A stretch of DNA of 64,000 nt from Pseudomonadota bacterium. Its GTDB lineage: Bacteria > Pseudomonadota > Gammaproteobacteria > Acidiferrobacterales > Acidiferrobacteraceae. This document shows, one piece after another, positions 55,151 to 64,000 of the stretch; position 1 is the stretch's first letter, and each line of letters begins with the position of its first letter. The DNA lies in NCBI GenBank assembly GCA_021794595.1, contig JAJYQN010000096.1, forward strand, positions 18,399-82,398, in the 5' to 3' direction. A program made the translations under genes and the position numbers. The notes beneath the pieces are model-generated. The model was not told the origin of the DNA. It saw only the letters and a list, made by a program, of their open reading frames with translations, and ran no database searches.

Positions 55151-55732
55151 ATTTATGAGCCTCGACCTATGAGCCTCGACCTGAAAAGTGCCAGGGACAG
55201 TGCACTGTAAGGGCCTTAAACAACTATAGTCAATCTAGGAGATTTACCAACCTCCGATAATTTAACGCGATTTCCGACCCAATGGCCTCAATGTCGGCTC
55301 CCCATCGGCGCGCCAAGGAAAGCGACAAACAAGCCCGATACGCGCATCCGCCGAGGCCTTGCGCGCCTGAGACGACTTAGGTTCGAGCCGTGCGTGACGT
55401 GGCCACGCTTCTTGTGAAGAGCCCAGGGCAGGCCATGGCGGCGATAGGGATAAGGTGAAAATAAGGCTAACGCGCCCCCCGCCCTTGCGAGCGGGTCTAT
55501 GGCGCGTGGACTTCCACCGATCGACCGAGAGATCGCAGCCAGGATGCGGTAGGACTCTCGGAAAACCGAGGCGATCGCTTACTGAGATCGTCTGACTCCA
55601 TCGTCAAAATATGTTTGACGCATCGCTGCGGCCTATCTCGCACGGTCAATGACGAGCCAGCTACGGCTCTTTCGGGAGATCTCTTAAGCGCCGAAGGAAC
55701 ACGTCTTCAGGGGGGTGCCCCTATGTCCTTTG

Positions 55733-56974
55733 TCAAGCATTTGCTGTAGGTGTCGCCTGATAAAAAGCGCCGTCACGTAACATCGCATACAGCACATCGT
55801 TGCGTCGGCGGGCGAGCGCAATCAGCGCCTGATTGTGTCGCTTGCCCTGGCTGATCTTGCGGTCGTAGTAAGCCCGGGAGACAGGATCGCGCAAGGCCGC
55901 GAAGGCCGACAGGAACATCGTACGTTTTAAGATCTTGTTGCCTCGCCTGGAGGGATGTTCGCCCCGAATGGAGCTTCCCGAGCGACGAGTAACCGGCGCT
56001 AGGCCTGCATAGGCGGCAAGATGGGCCGCCGAAGCAAAGGGTCTAGGGGTAACCTCCGTCAGGAGTCTGGCTGTGGTCCTGATGCCGACTCCCGGCATGC
56101 TCATCAGGACTGGCGTAAGAGGGTGCGCCAAGACTCGCTGCTCGACCTCTTGGGCGAGTTCCGCGCGTTGCTGGCGTAAGGCACCTAACTGCTGGGCCAA
56201 TTTGGGCAGCACGAGGCTCACGGCCTGGGTGCCTGGCACCACCACGGTCTGTTCGCTCAAGGCCTTAAGGATTTCTCCTGGCAGCGTTTTGGCGAGCCTT
56301 GGCGCAAGCTTGCTTAAGTGCGTGGTAAGCCGTTTCTCGCTGGTGGCCGAAAGCGCCTGCGGTGACGGATATTTCTGCAGAAGGGCACACACAGCCGGAT
56401 GATCAAGCCGGGGTCCCAGTACGCGCTCCAAGGCCGGATGGATTTGGGTCAGAAGCCCGCGGATACGGTTGCTGACTTGGGTGATTTGCGCGGCCAGATC
56501 ATCATCAAAACCGCATAATAAAGTAAGTTCTGCCAAGGCCTCGTCGGTCTTGGGTAAAGCGCGCAACGCGTGCGGCATCGAACGAGCGGCTTCGGCGATG
56601 ATGGCCGCATCCCGTGCATCGGTCTTCGCTTCGCCGGCATGCAGATCGGCAATGCGGCGCATAGCCAACCCTGGCAAATAAGCGACTTCAATGCCTTCTG
56701 CACGCGCCACCGTGATGGGCAGGGCCCCTATTGTGGCCGGCTGATCGACAACTAACAGCAGTGCGCCATGCGTCTTCAGTTCCGCTATGACGGCGCGCAG
56801 CTTCTCTTCATCGTTAGGTAAGGCTTTATCCAACAACCGCTTACCCGATCGATCCAGTGCTACGGCATGATGCGCACCTTTCCCCACATCCACGCCGATA
56901 AAGATATCCACACTGTTGTGGTCTTCGTGGTCTGTCATACTCACCTCCCGTATCACGATAATACATACGGCCAA
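55733..56974 (-). mobile_element. IS110-family element, transposase/recombinase CDS
   Basis: IFIGVDVGKGAHHAVALDRSGK (RuvC-like N-term), AKTDARDAAIIAEAAR, MPGVGIRTTARLL, FASAAHLAAYAGLAPVTRRSGSSIRGEHPSRRGNKILKRTMF (C-terminal Tnp domain). Confidence 0.93.
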
Positions 56975-57180
56975 TGACCATGGCAGAAAGTCTCGGCATC
57001 CACGTTACAGGCGGCCTATTAAAGATATCATCGGCCGAGCCCCTATTAGCGATGACTGACTGCCTGTTCGACCCGGTGACAACACCCCCCGGATCATGGT
57101 CGACTGGGGGTAGCAATCATGCCGGGCCGGACTGGCCGTACCTCTATTGTAGAGGCAGGAAGATAGTAACGGGGTACTTT
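56975..57180 (-). ncRNA. candidate non-coding end of the IS110 element, possible bridge RNA locus
   Basis: About 200 nt upstream of the recombinase start, with CCTCTA-ttg-TAGAGG hairpin at 57141-57155 and a CCCCC...GGGGG pairing near 57085-57110. Confidence 0.35.
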
Positions 57181-59041
57181 GAAAAAATGCGAGGTTGGGT
57201 TTCTTGGAACCCCCTGAGCCGAGGGATTCCAGCTCGGGGGCGGCGTGACCGGCCTCCCCTTCAAGCCGATCCACGGAAGACAGGGGCTTTGTCTCTTGTT
57301 GCAGTGCCCAAAGTTCGGCGTAGAGCCCCTTTTGACCAATGAGCTCTCGGTGCCGGCCACGCTCGACTATACGGCCATCGCGCATGACCAGGATCTGATC
57401 GGCGTGTTGGATGGTGGATAGCCTATGGGCAATGACAAGCGTCGTGCGGTGGTTTGCAAGAAGCGCCAAGCCCTCTTGCACGATACGCTCAGAGGCGGCA
57501 TCGAGCGCCGACGTCGCCTCGTCGAACAGCAAGATCTTAGGTTGCTTTAAGAGCGTCCTTGCAATGGCAACCCGCTGTTTCTCGCCCCCCGAGAGCTTGA
57601 GCCCGCGCTCGCCCACCAAGGTGTCATAACCCTTGGGCAAGGACGCGATGAAACGATCGAGATGCGCCAGTTCCACCGCCTCTTCGATCTCCTGTCGCGT
57701 TGCTCCGGGGCGCCCGTAGGCGATATTGACGTAGAGGCTGTCGTTAAAGAGAACCGGGTCTTGGGGCACAACGCCGATGGTGTGGCGAAGGCTGCTTTGC
57801 GTCACGCTGCGAATGTTCTGATCGTCTATGATAATGGCCCCGGCGTCGGGGTCGTAGAGTCGCACCAAGAGACGGACAAGCGTCGATTTCCCGGAGCCGC
57901 TTGGTCCGACAACGGCGGTCGTCGACTGCGGCGCTATGGCGAAGTCTATGTCTTGCAGAAGTGGCCGACCGCCGTAGGAAAAACTGAGGTGCGTAAAGCG
58001 AACCTCGCCTCGAGAGATCGCAAGCGGGGGCGCGCCGGCCTGGTCGACAATGGCAAGTGGGGCCTTTAGGAGATCGAACATGTTTTCCATGTCGGCGAGG
58101 GAGTGCTTGATCTCGCGGTAGACGAATCCGAGAAAGTGTAAGGGCATGTAGAGCTGTATCAGAAAGGCGTTCACCAGTACGAGGTCGCCGAGGCTCATGC
58201 TGTGGTTTGCCACCCCGCGGGCGGCGAGAATCATGAGACCGGTTGCGCCGAGCGCGATGATGGTCGCTTGGCCGATGTTGAGAAATGCTAGAGACACTTG
58301 ATTGCGGACCGCCGCTTCTTCCCATTTTTGTAAGTGCTGGTCGTAGCGGTTCGCCTCGTAGTCTTCGTTTGCGAAGAATTTCACGGTCTCGTAGTTGAGG
58401 AGACTGTCTACCGCCTGACTGTTGGCCCGCGAGTCCATGTCGTTCATGAATCGGCGGAAGACCGTCCGCCATTCGGTTACGAACAATGTAAAGCCGATGT
58501 AGAGGGCCAGCGTAAAAAAGGTAATGACCGCAAACCAGGGGCTGAACTTAGCGATGAGAATGCCTGCCACCAAGGCGATTTCCACCAAGGTGGGTATGAT
58601 GTTAAACAGGAGAAAGTTTAAAAGGAGCGAGATGCCGCGGCTTCCGCGCTCGATATCTCGTGCTACGCCACCCGTCTGGCGGTCAAGGTGGAACTTGAGC
58701 GGGAGCGCGTGCAGGTGGCGAAAGACCGTGAGCGCGGCGCGCCGAACCGCGCGTTGCGTGACGCGTGCAAACACCACATCGCGCAACTCCCCAAAGAGCG
58801 CGTTGGCTAAGCGAAGCGCTCCATAGGCCGCGAGGAGGGCGACGGGTATGGCAATGACGGCTTGGCGGGTATTGAGGCTATTGACGATGTCTTTTAAGAC
58901 GAGCGGGACTGCGACATTAGCGACCTTGGCGAGTATGAGAGAGCCGAGCGCCAAGCCCACCCGTACCCGATATTCCCAGAGGTAGGGGGCCAGTTGGCGC
59001 ACGATCCGAATCAGGGAAACGCGGCGGCCGCGTTTGCCCAT
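57005..59041 (-). CDS. ATM1/HMT-type ABC exporter (TM plus ATPase); 3' end probably altered by the IS110 insertion
   Basis: VVGPSGSGKSTLVRLLVRLYDPDAG, LSGGEKQRVAIARTLLKQPKILLFDEATSALD; ATG 59041; last ~60 aa look non-native. Confidence 0.92.
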   Translation of the reverse strand: MGKRGRRVSLIRIVRQLAPYLWEYRVRVGLALGSLILAKVANVAVPLVLKDIVNSLNTRQAVIAIPVALLAAYGALRLANALFGELRDVVFARVTQRAVRRAALTVFRHLHALPLKFHLDRQTGGVARDIERGSRGISLLLNFLLFNIIPTLVEIALVAGILIAKFSPWFAVITFFTLALYIGFTLFVTEWRTVFRRFMNDMDSRANSQAVDSLLNYETVKFFANEDYEANRYDQHLQKWEEAAVRNQVSLAFLNIGQATIIALGATGLMILAARGVANHSMSLGDLVLVNAFLIQLYMPLHFLGFVYREIKHSLADMENMFDLLKAPLAIVDQAGAPPLAISRGEVRFTHLSFSYGGRPLLQDIDFAIAPQSTTAVVGPSGSGKSTLVRLLVRLYDPDAGAIIIDDQNIRSVTQSSLRHTIGVVPQDPVLFNDSLYVNIAYGRPGATRQEIEEAVELAHLDRFIASLPKGYDTLVGERGLKLSGGEKQRVAIARTLLKQPKILLFDEATSALDAASERIVQEGLALLANHRTTLVIAHRLSTIQHADQILVMRDGRIVERGRHRELIGQKGLYAELWALQQETKPLSSVDRLEGEAGHAAPELESLGSGGSKKPNLAFFQSTPLLSSCLYNRGTASPARHDCYPQSTMIRGVLSPGRTGSQSSLIGARPMISLIGRL

Positions 59042-59092
59042 AGAGGACCCTTCTGTAGACGGGTTTGGCGTGAGGCCGCGGGCGCGCACGCC

Positions 59093-60766
59093 TTAAGCCA
59101 AGCGCCTATACTTTATGCGGGTCGGGCGGTCAGCCTCGACACCGAGCCGCCGCTTGCGGTCGAGTTCATAATCCGCGTAATTGCCTTCGAACCAAACCAC
59201 TTGGCTGTCGCCTTCGAAGGCCATGATGTGGGTGGCGATCCGGTCTAGAAACCAGCGGTCGTGTGAGATAACGATCGCGCAGCCCCCAAATGCCAGTAAG
59301 GCCTCCTCGAGCGCCCGCAGGGTGTCGACATCGAGGTCGTTGGTCGGCTCGTCAAGCAAGAGCAGGTTGCCGCCGCTCTTTAAGAGCTTGGCGAGGTGGA
59401 CACGGTTTCGTTCGCCGCCCGATAGGTCCTTCACGTACTTTTGTTGATCCGCGCCCCGAAAATTGAACCGCCCTACGTAGGCGCGCGAAGAGACCTCGCG
59501 TTTTCCCAGAACGATCATGTCCGAGCCGCCCGATACCTCGGCCCACACGGTCTTGTTGCCATCAAGCGCATCGCGCGCCTGACTCACATAGGCTGGTACG
59601 ACCGAGGGTCCGACGCGCAAGACCCCGCTATCGGGCTGTTCCTCTCCTACGATCATCCGAAAGAGCGTTGTTTTCCCCGCACCGTTTGGGCCAATGACCC
59701 CTACGATACCGCCGGCCGGGAGTTTAAAATTGATGTGATCCATGAGCAGGCGGTCGCCGAAGCTCTTGGTGAGGTCGATGGCTTCGACCACGAGATCGCC
59801 CAAGCGCGGCCCGGCCGGTATGAAGAGGTCGGTCGTCTCGTTGCGCTGTTCGGTGTCTTGAGACACGAGTTCCTCGTAGGCGGCCAGACGGGCGCGGCTC
59901 TTGGCGTGTCGGCCCTTGGGCGAGGTGCGCACCCACTCGAGTTCGCGTTTGATGGTACGTTGCCGGGCCGACTCCTGCTTCTCTTCAATGGCGAGGCGCT
60001 TTTCCTTTTGCTCGAGCCACGAGGAATAATTGCCCTCCCACGGTATGCCCTGACCTCTATCCAGTTCCAGAATCCAGCCCGCGACGTTATCGAGAAAGTA
60101 ACGATCGTGGGTCACGGCCACGACCGTACCCTTGTATTCTTTAAGGAATCGCTCGAGCCAAGCCACCGACTCCGCGTCGAGGTGGTTGGTCGGCTCGTCC
60201 AGCAGCAACATGTCCGGTTCGGAGAGGAGTAGCCGGCATAAGGCCACGCGGCGGCGTTCGCCGCCCGAGAGCACATTGACGTCGGCATCGAAGGAAGGCA
60301 GACGCAGGGCCTCGGCCGCGATCTCGAGCTTGCGTTCGAGATCCCAGGCCCCCGCGGCATCGATTTCACTCTGGACCTGCGCCTGCTCTTCAATTAGAGC
60401 GTTCATCTGCTCGTCGGTGAGCGGATCCCCGAAGCGCAAGCTGATGGCGTTGAACCGCTCGAGCAAGGCCTTTGTGGCGGCGACCCCCTCCTCGATATTG
60501 CCTCTCACGTCTTTGTCGGGGTTCAGTACCGGTTCTTGGGGCAGGTAACCTATCCGAATACGGGCGGCCGGTTGGGCCTCGCCGTCGAATTCCTTGTCGA
60601 CACCGGCCATAATGCGCAGGAGCGTGGACTTCCCGGAACCGTTCAGCCCCAGTACCCCGATTTTGGCGCCGGGGAAGAAGGATAGAGAGATGTTTTTGAG
60701 TATTTCGCGCGACGGGGGGACGATCTTTGTCACCCGTTGCATGGTAAAAATGTAGGGAATGGCCAT
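59093..60766 (-). CDS. ettA: energy-dependent translational throttle protein (ABC-F)
   Basis: [50 protein letters not shown]; two ABC cassettes. Confidence 0.96.
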   Translation of the reverse strand: MAIPYIFTMQRVTKIVPPSREILKNISLSFFPGAKIGVLGLNGSGKSTLLRIMAGVDKEFDGEAQPAARIRIGYLPQEPVLNPDKDVRGNIEEGVAATKALLERFNAISLRFGDPLTDEQMNALIEEQAQVQSEIDAAGAWDLERKLEIAAEALRLPSFDADVNVLSGGERRRVALCRLLLSEPDMLLLDEPTNHLDAESVAWLERFLKEYKGTVVAVTHDRYFLDNVAGWILELDRGQGIPWEGNYSSWLEQKEKRLAIEEKQESARQRTIKRELEWVRTSPKGRHAKSRARLAAYEELVSQDTEQRNETTDLFIPAGPRLGDLVVEAIDLTKSFGDRLLMDHINFKLPAGGIVGVIGPNGAGKTTLFRMIVGEEQPDSGVLRVGPSVVPAYVSQARDALDGNKTVWAEVSGGSDMIVLGKREVSSRAYVGRFNFRGADQQKYVKDLSGGERNRVHLAKLLKSGGNLLLLDEPTNDLDVDTLRALEEALLAFGGCAIVISHDRWFLDRIATHIMAFEGDSQVVWFEGNYADYELDRKRRLGVEADRPTRIKYRRLA

Positions 60767-60997
60767 AGCCTCCCAGTATACTACGCTCTAACGGAAGTTT
60801 CTGCTGGCCGGACGTCTCCGAACAGCACCCATTGTGGCCCGCTCGTCGCCCTTGTGCTGGGCGGCCTTTGTGGATCGGTTAGTCTTGGTAAATGGGTCCG
60901 CGGGCCGGCCGAATCAAAGCTTGAGGTCGATTGGGCGGGTCGTTCATACTGTCGCACCGCGCTACTTGGTGGGGCCTCTATTGAATGAATACGGGGA

Positions 60998-61798
60998 ATG
61001 AGAATGCTGCGTTGGATGATCGCGATCGCGCTGGTCGCGTTTACGGGTACGCGCGCTTTTGCCCACGAAGGCGGGCAGGGGCTGTCATGTAGGGCCTTTG
61101 CGGGCGAGTTCGTGCAGCTTGCCGCCAAGAACCATGGGCGATTTCAGGTATATCGCACGGGCCCGAAGGCCGCCACGCTCGGTATTTTGTTGCTGCCTGG
61201 GAGATCCGGCCTCGACGAACCGACACTGGCCTGGGCGGATAGGCTAGGAGCGGAAGGCTATAGGGTGGTGGCGGTAAATCTTTATGGTAAGGCCCGCGTG
61301 CCCAAGTCCCGCGCCGCGCCAATCAATAATCAGCGCCGGGCGGACGCCGAAGAGCGTTCCGCAATCCATTTTTTGGCGGCCCCGGGGCGCAAGATCGTGA
61401 CCCTCGGCTGGGGATCGACGGGCGCCCTGCAAGCGCTTGAGGCGAGCGCCGCCGATCCGGCTGACGTATCGGGTACGGTACTTTTTGACGGCGGCGTCTC
61501 GGCGCCCGCGTCTTTGGTCCAGCGCATTAAATCGCTTGTGCTGCTGGTCGCTTTTAATTCCACAACCCCGCTACCCAAGCTGCAAGCCTTCGAGGGACGG
61601 ATGCGCCTCTACGGCAAACCCCTCACCGTGCATTACTATAATGTGAAACCGAAGACCGTAGATCCCACGGGCCCCGACTTTGGCAGTACGATCGCCCAGG
61701 AGATATGGGTCCAGGTCGACAGCTTTTTCGGGCGCGTCCAGTTTCTTTGTCGGCGTTGTGCGCCTTACCAAAACTATCTGTTCGATTACCACAACTAG
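60998..61798 (+). CDS. dienelactone-hydrolase-like alpha/beta hydrolase, probably secreted
   Basis: Signal peptide RMLRWMIAIALVAFTGTRAFAHE; LGILLLPGRSGLDEPTLAWADRLGAEGYRVVAVNLYG. Confidence 0.75.
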   Translation: MRMLRWMIAIALVAFTGTRAFAHEGGQGLSCRAFAGEFVQLAAKNHGRFQVYRTGPKAATLGILLLPGRSGLDEPTLAWADRLGAEGYRVVAVNLYGKARVPKSRAAPINNQRRADAEERSAIHFLAAPGRKIVTLGWGSTGALQALEASAADPADVSGTVLFDGGVSAPASLVQRIKSLVLLVAFNSTTPLPKLQAFEGRMRLYGKPLTVHYYNVKPKTVDPTGPDFGSTIAQEIWVQVDSFFGRVQFLCRRCAPYQNYLFDYHN

Positions 61799-61817
61799 GC
61801 GTTCTTGCGGGTGATCT

Positions 61818-62717
61818 CTAGCTGAGCAGGAATTCCAAAAGCGCCTTTTGTGCGTGCAGCCGGTTCTCCGCCTCATCCCAAACCGCGCTTTGCGGGCCGT
61901 CGATGACATCTGACGCGACCTCGAGTCCGCGATAGGCGGGAAGGCAGTGCATGAAGAGGGCGTCTGGGTGGGCGCCATTCATGAGTGCTGTGTCGACACG
62001 GAATCCCGAAAACGCCTGGGTACGCGTTTCCTTCTCGGCCTCTTGGCCCATACTGGCCCAGGTGTCGGTCACCACGAGGTCGGCCCCGGCCACCGTCTCC
62101 TGTGGATCGTGCGACATCTTCACCGCCTGCCCGGCGGCGGCCACGATGTCGGCGTCCGGTTCGTAGCCCTTAGGGGTGGCCACCCGAAGGGTGAAGTCGA
62201 ATTGGCGCGCCGCGTTTATCCAGGAATGACAGACATTGTTGCCGTCCCCGACCCAGGCCACCGAGCGCCCGCGAATGTCGCCGCGCAGCTCGAAATAGGT
62301 TTGGATATCGGCCAGCAGCTGGCAGGGGTGGAATCGGTCCGTGAGCGCATTGATGACCGGGACTTGGGAGTGGGCGGCGAATGCCTCGAGCTTGGCGTGC
62401 TCGTGCGTACGAATGACGATGGCGTCGACCATACGCGATACCACCCGGGCCGTGTCTTCCAGGGGCTCGCCGCGGCCGAGTTGAAGCTCTGCCGGGGCCA
62501 GGAACATGCTGTTCCCGCCGAGCTGTGTGATGCCAGCCTCGAACGAGACGCGCGTGCGGGTCGAGGATTTCTCGAAAATGAGCGCGAGACTGCGCCCGCG
62601 TAGGTATTCGTGCGGCTCGCGTCGCCGAAGTATGGCCTTTAACGTCATGGCGCGCTCCACCAGCATCCGCAGCTCTTTGGAGCTGAAGTCGAGCAGGCTC
62701 AAAAAATGGCGCGTCAT
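61818..62717 (-). CDS. argF: ornithine carbamoyltransferase
   Basis: [54 protein letters not shown] 62717. Confidence 0.97.
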   Translation of the reverse strand: MTRHFLSLLDFSSKELRMLVERAMTLKAILRRREPHEYLRGRSLALIFEKSSTRTRVSFEAGITQLGGNSMFLAPAELQLGRGEPLEDTARVVSRMVDAIVIRTHEHAKLEAFAAHSQVPVINALTDRFHPCQLLADIQTYFELRGDIRGRSVAWVGDGNNVCHSWINAARQFDFTLRVATPKGYEPDADIVAAAGQAVKMSHDPQETVAGADLVVTDTWASMGQEAEKETRTQAFSGFRVDTALMNGAHPDALFMHCLPAYRGLEVASDVIDGPQSAVWDEAENRLHAQKALLEFLLS

Positions 62718-63895
62718 GACGCCAAAAACTCCCGAATGCTTGCTGCCGTCAGTTCGCCCAATTGCGCGGCCTCGGCGTCGCTTAGGATGAGGGGCGGCAA
62801 TAATCTGACGACCTTTTCCGCGGTGACGTTCAAAAGCAGACCGTGGCCTAAGGCGATTTTCATAATGGCCTGGCACGGCCTATCGAGCTCGATGCCTAAA
62901 AGCAGCCCCTGGCCGCGTACGACCTTGACGCCGGGTTCGCCTGCAAGTCGTGCTTTCAGGTCGGCTTGCAGCCGGGCGCCGAGCACCAAAGCGCGTTCCC
63001 AGGCCCGCATTCCCTCTAGCGTAGTGATCACGGCATCGGCCACGGCGCAGGCGAGGGGGTTTCCCCCAAATGTCGATCCGTGGTGTCCTGCCTGGAAGAG
63101 TTCGGCAGCCGCCCCGTGAGCGAGGCAGGCCCCGATAGGCAGTCCGTTCCCGAGCGCCTTGGCGAGTGTCATGATGTCCGGCCGGGCGTTTTCCTGTTGC
63201 CAGGCAAACCACGTGCCGCTGCGACACATCCCGGTTTGGATTTCGTCGAGAATCAAAAGCCAGCCGGCCTCATCGCAGAGCTTGCGCAAGCCCCTCAGAT
63301 AGCCGGGATCGGGTATCTGGATGCCCCCCTCCCCCAGAATCGGCTCCACCAGAACGGCTACCACCGTCTGGTCGCGCTCGCGGACTTGTTTAATCGCCCC
63401 CAGGTCGTTGAAGGGGACCCGGCGAAAGCCGGTCACGAGCGGTTCAAAGCCGGCCTGCACCTTGCGATTGCCGGTGGCGCTCAGGGTCGCCAGCGTGCGC
63501 CCGTGGAAGCTCCCTTCCATCACGATGACGGCAGGTGTTTCGATGCCCTTGCGGTGGCCATACAGACGTGCCAGCTTGAGCGCTGCCTCGTTGGCTTCGG
63601 CACCGGAGTTGGCGAAGAACACGCGATCCATGTGCGCGATCTCGCACAGCTCGGCGCCGAGCGCCTCCTGACCGGGGATCTCGTACCAGTTGGAGGTGTG
63701 TATGAGGCGCCGCGATTGGGTACAGATCGCGTCAATGACGGCCGGATGGGCATGCCCCAGACCGTTGACCGCGACGCCCGCTAAGCCATCGAGATATTTG
63801 CGGCCGCTTTTGTCCCAGAGCCACACCCCTTCGCCGTGTGTGAAGGCCACAGGAAGCCGCCCGTAGGTGGCCATAAGATGGTGTTCGGTTGGCAT
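62714..63895 (-). CDS. argD: acetylornithine transaminase family protein
   Basis: [39 protein letters not shown] overlap with argF. Confidence 0.95.
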   Translation of the reverse strand: MPTEHHLMATYGRLPVAFTHGEGVWLWDKSGRKYLDGLAGVAVNGLGHAHPAVIDAICTQSRRLIHTSNWYEIPGQEALGAELCEIAHMDRVFFANSGAEANEAALKLARLYGHRKGIETPAVIVMEGSFHGRTLATLSATGNRKVQAGFEPLVTGFRRVPFNDLGAIKQVRERDQTVVAVLVEPILGEGGIQIPDPGYLRGLRKLCDEAGWLLILDEIQTGMCRSGTWFAWQQENARPDIMTLAKALGNGLPIGACLAHGAAAELFQAGHHGSTFGGNPLACAVADAVITTLEGMRAWERALVLGARLQADLKARLAGEPGVKVVRGQGLLLGIELDRPCQAIMKIALGHGLLLNVTAEKVVRLLPPLILSDAEAAQLGELTAASIREFLAS

Positions 63896-63912
63896 CGCGC
63901 CCCCAAAATATA

Positions 63913-63936
63913 AAGCGCCCCGGTGGCAGGGCGCTT
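63913..63936 (-). terminator. Rho-independent-like terminator upstream of argD
   Basis: AAGCGCCC-8 nt-GGGCGCTT followed on the minus strand by TTATATTTT. Confidence 0.65.
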
Positions 63937-64000
63937 ATAAGAATAAGGATCGCGGCCGCCTGCGGCAGGGCGGGCAGTCCGATCAAGCGGCGCATCTTAC

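Noticed and set aside
60737-60988. Small plus-strand ORF between ettA and the alpha/beta hydrolase gene
   Set aside because: Starts inside ettA on the opposite strand, with no domain or RBS evidence.

Overview
This 64 kb window is a gene-dense, GC-rich bacterial chromosome segment, most like a gammaproteobacterium, possibly an acidophilic or sulfur-oxidising one (lineage is inference). The housekeeping backbone is lpxC(partial)-M23 peptidase-secA-argJ-mutT/thiE; coaE-pilD-pilB; parE-parC-truA; phoH-bcp; galT; dapA; purL; an ATM1-type ABC exporter; ettA; argF-argD. Accessory content: (1) a rubrerythrin / FeS oxidoreductase / encapsulated-ferritin-like / DUF3501 cluster behind a PerR-like palindrome, with no encapsulin gene in the window; (2) an arsR-arsI-arsB-arsC cluster next to a low-GC patch with transposase debris and a Tat-signal ORF split by an in-frame amber codon; (3) a TM-less hybrid histidine kinase with six 92-aa HAMP-type repeats, two of them nearly identical in DNA, followed by a second hybrid kinase; (4) a lipoate-protein ligase, a cysteine-free DNR/FNR-like regulator, a GcvH-like lipoate-binding protein, two hemerythrins, a thioredoxin-like protein, DUF488 and a CopD-like protein, with two TTGAC-N4-GTCAA operators; (5) a Wsp-like chemosensory operon whose output protein has a GGNEF (degenerate) plus an intact EAL domain; (6) an IS110-family element with a structured non-coding end that could encode a bridge RNA. 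No CRISPR array, rRNA or tRNA was recognised. All calls are by reading; no database search or structure prediction was run.
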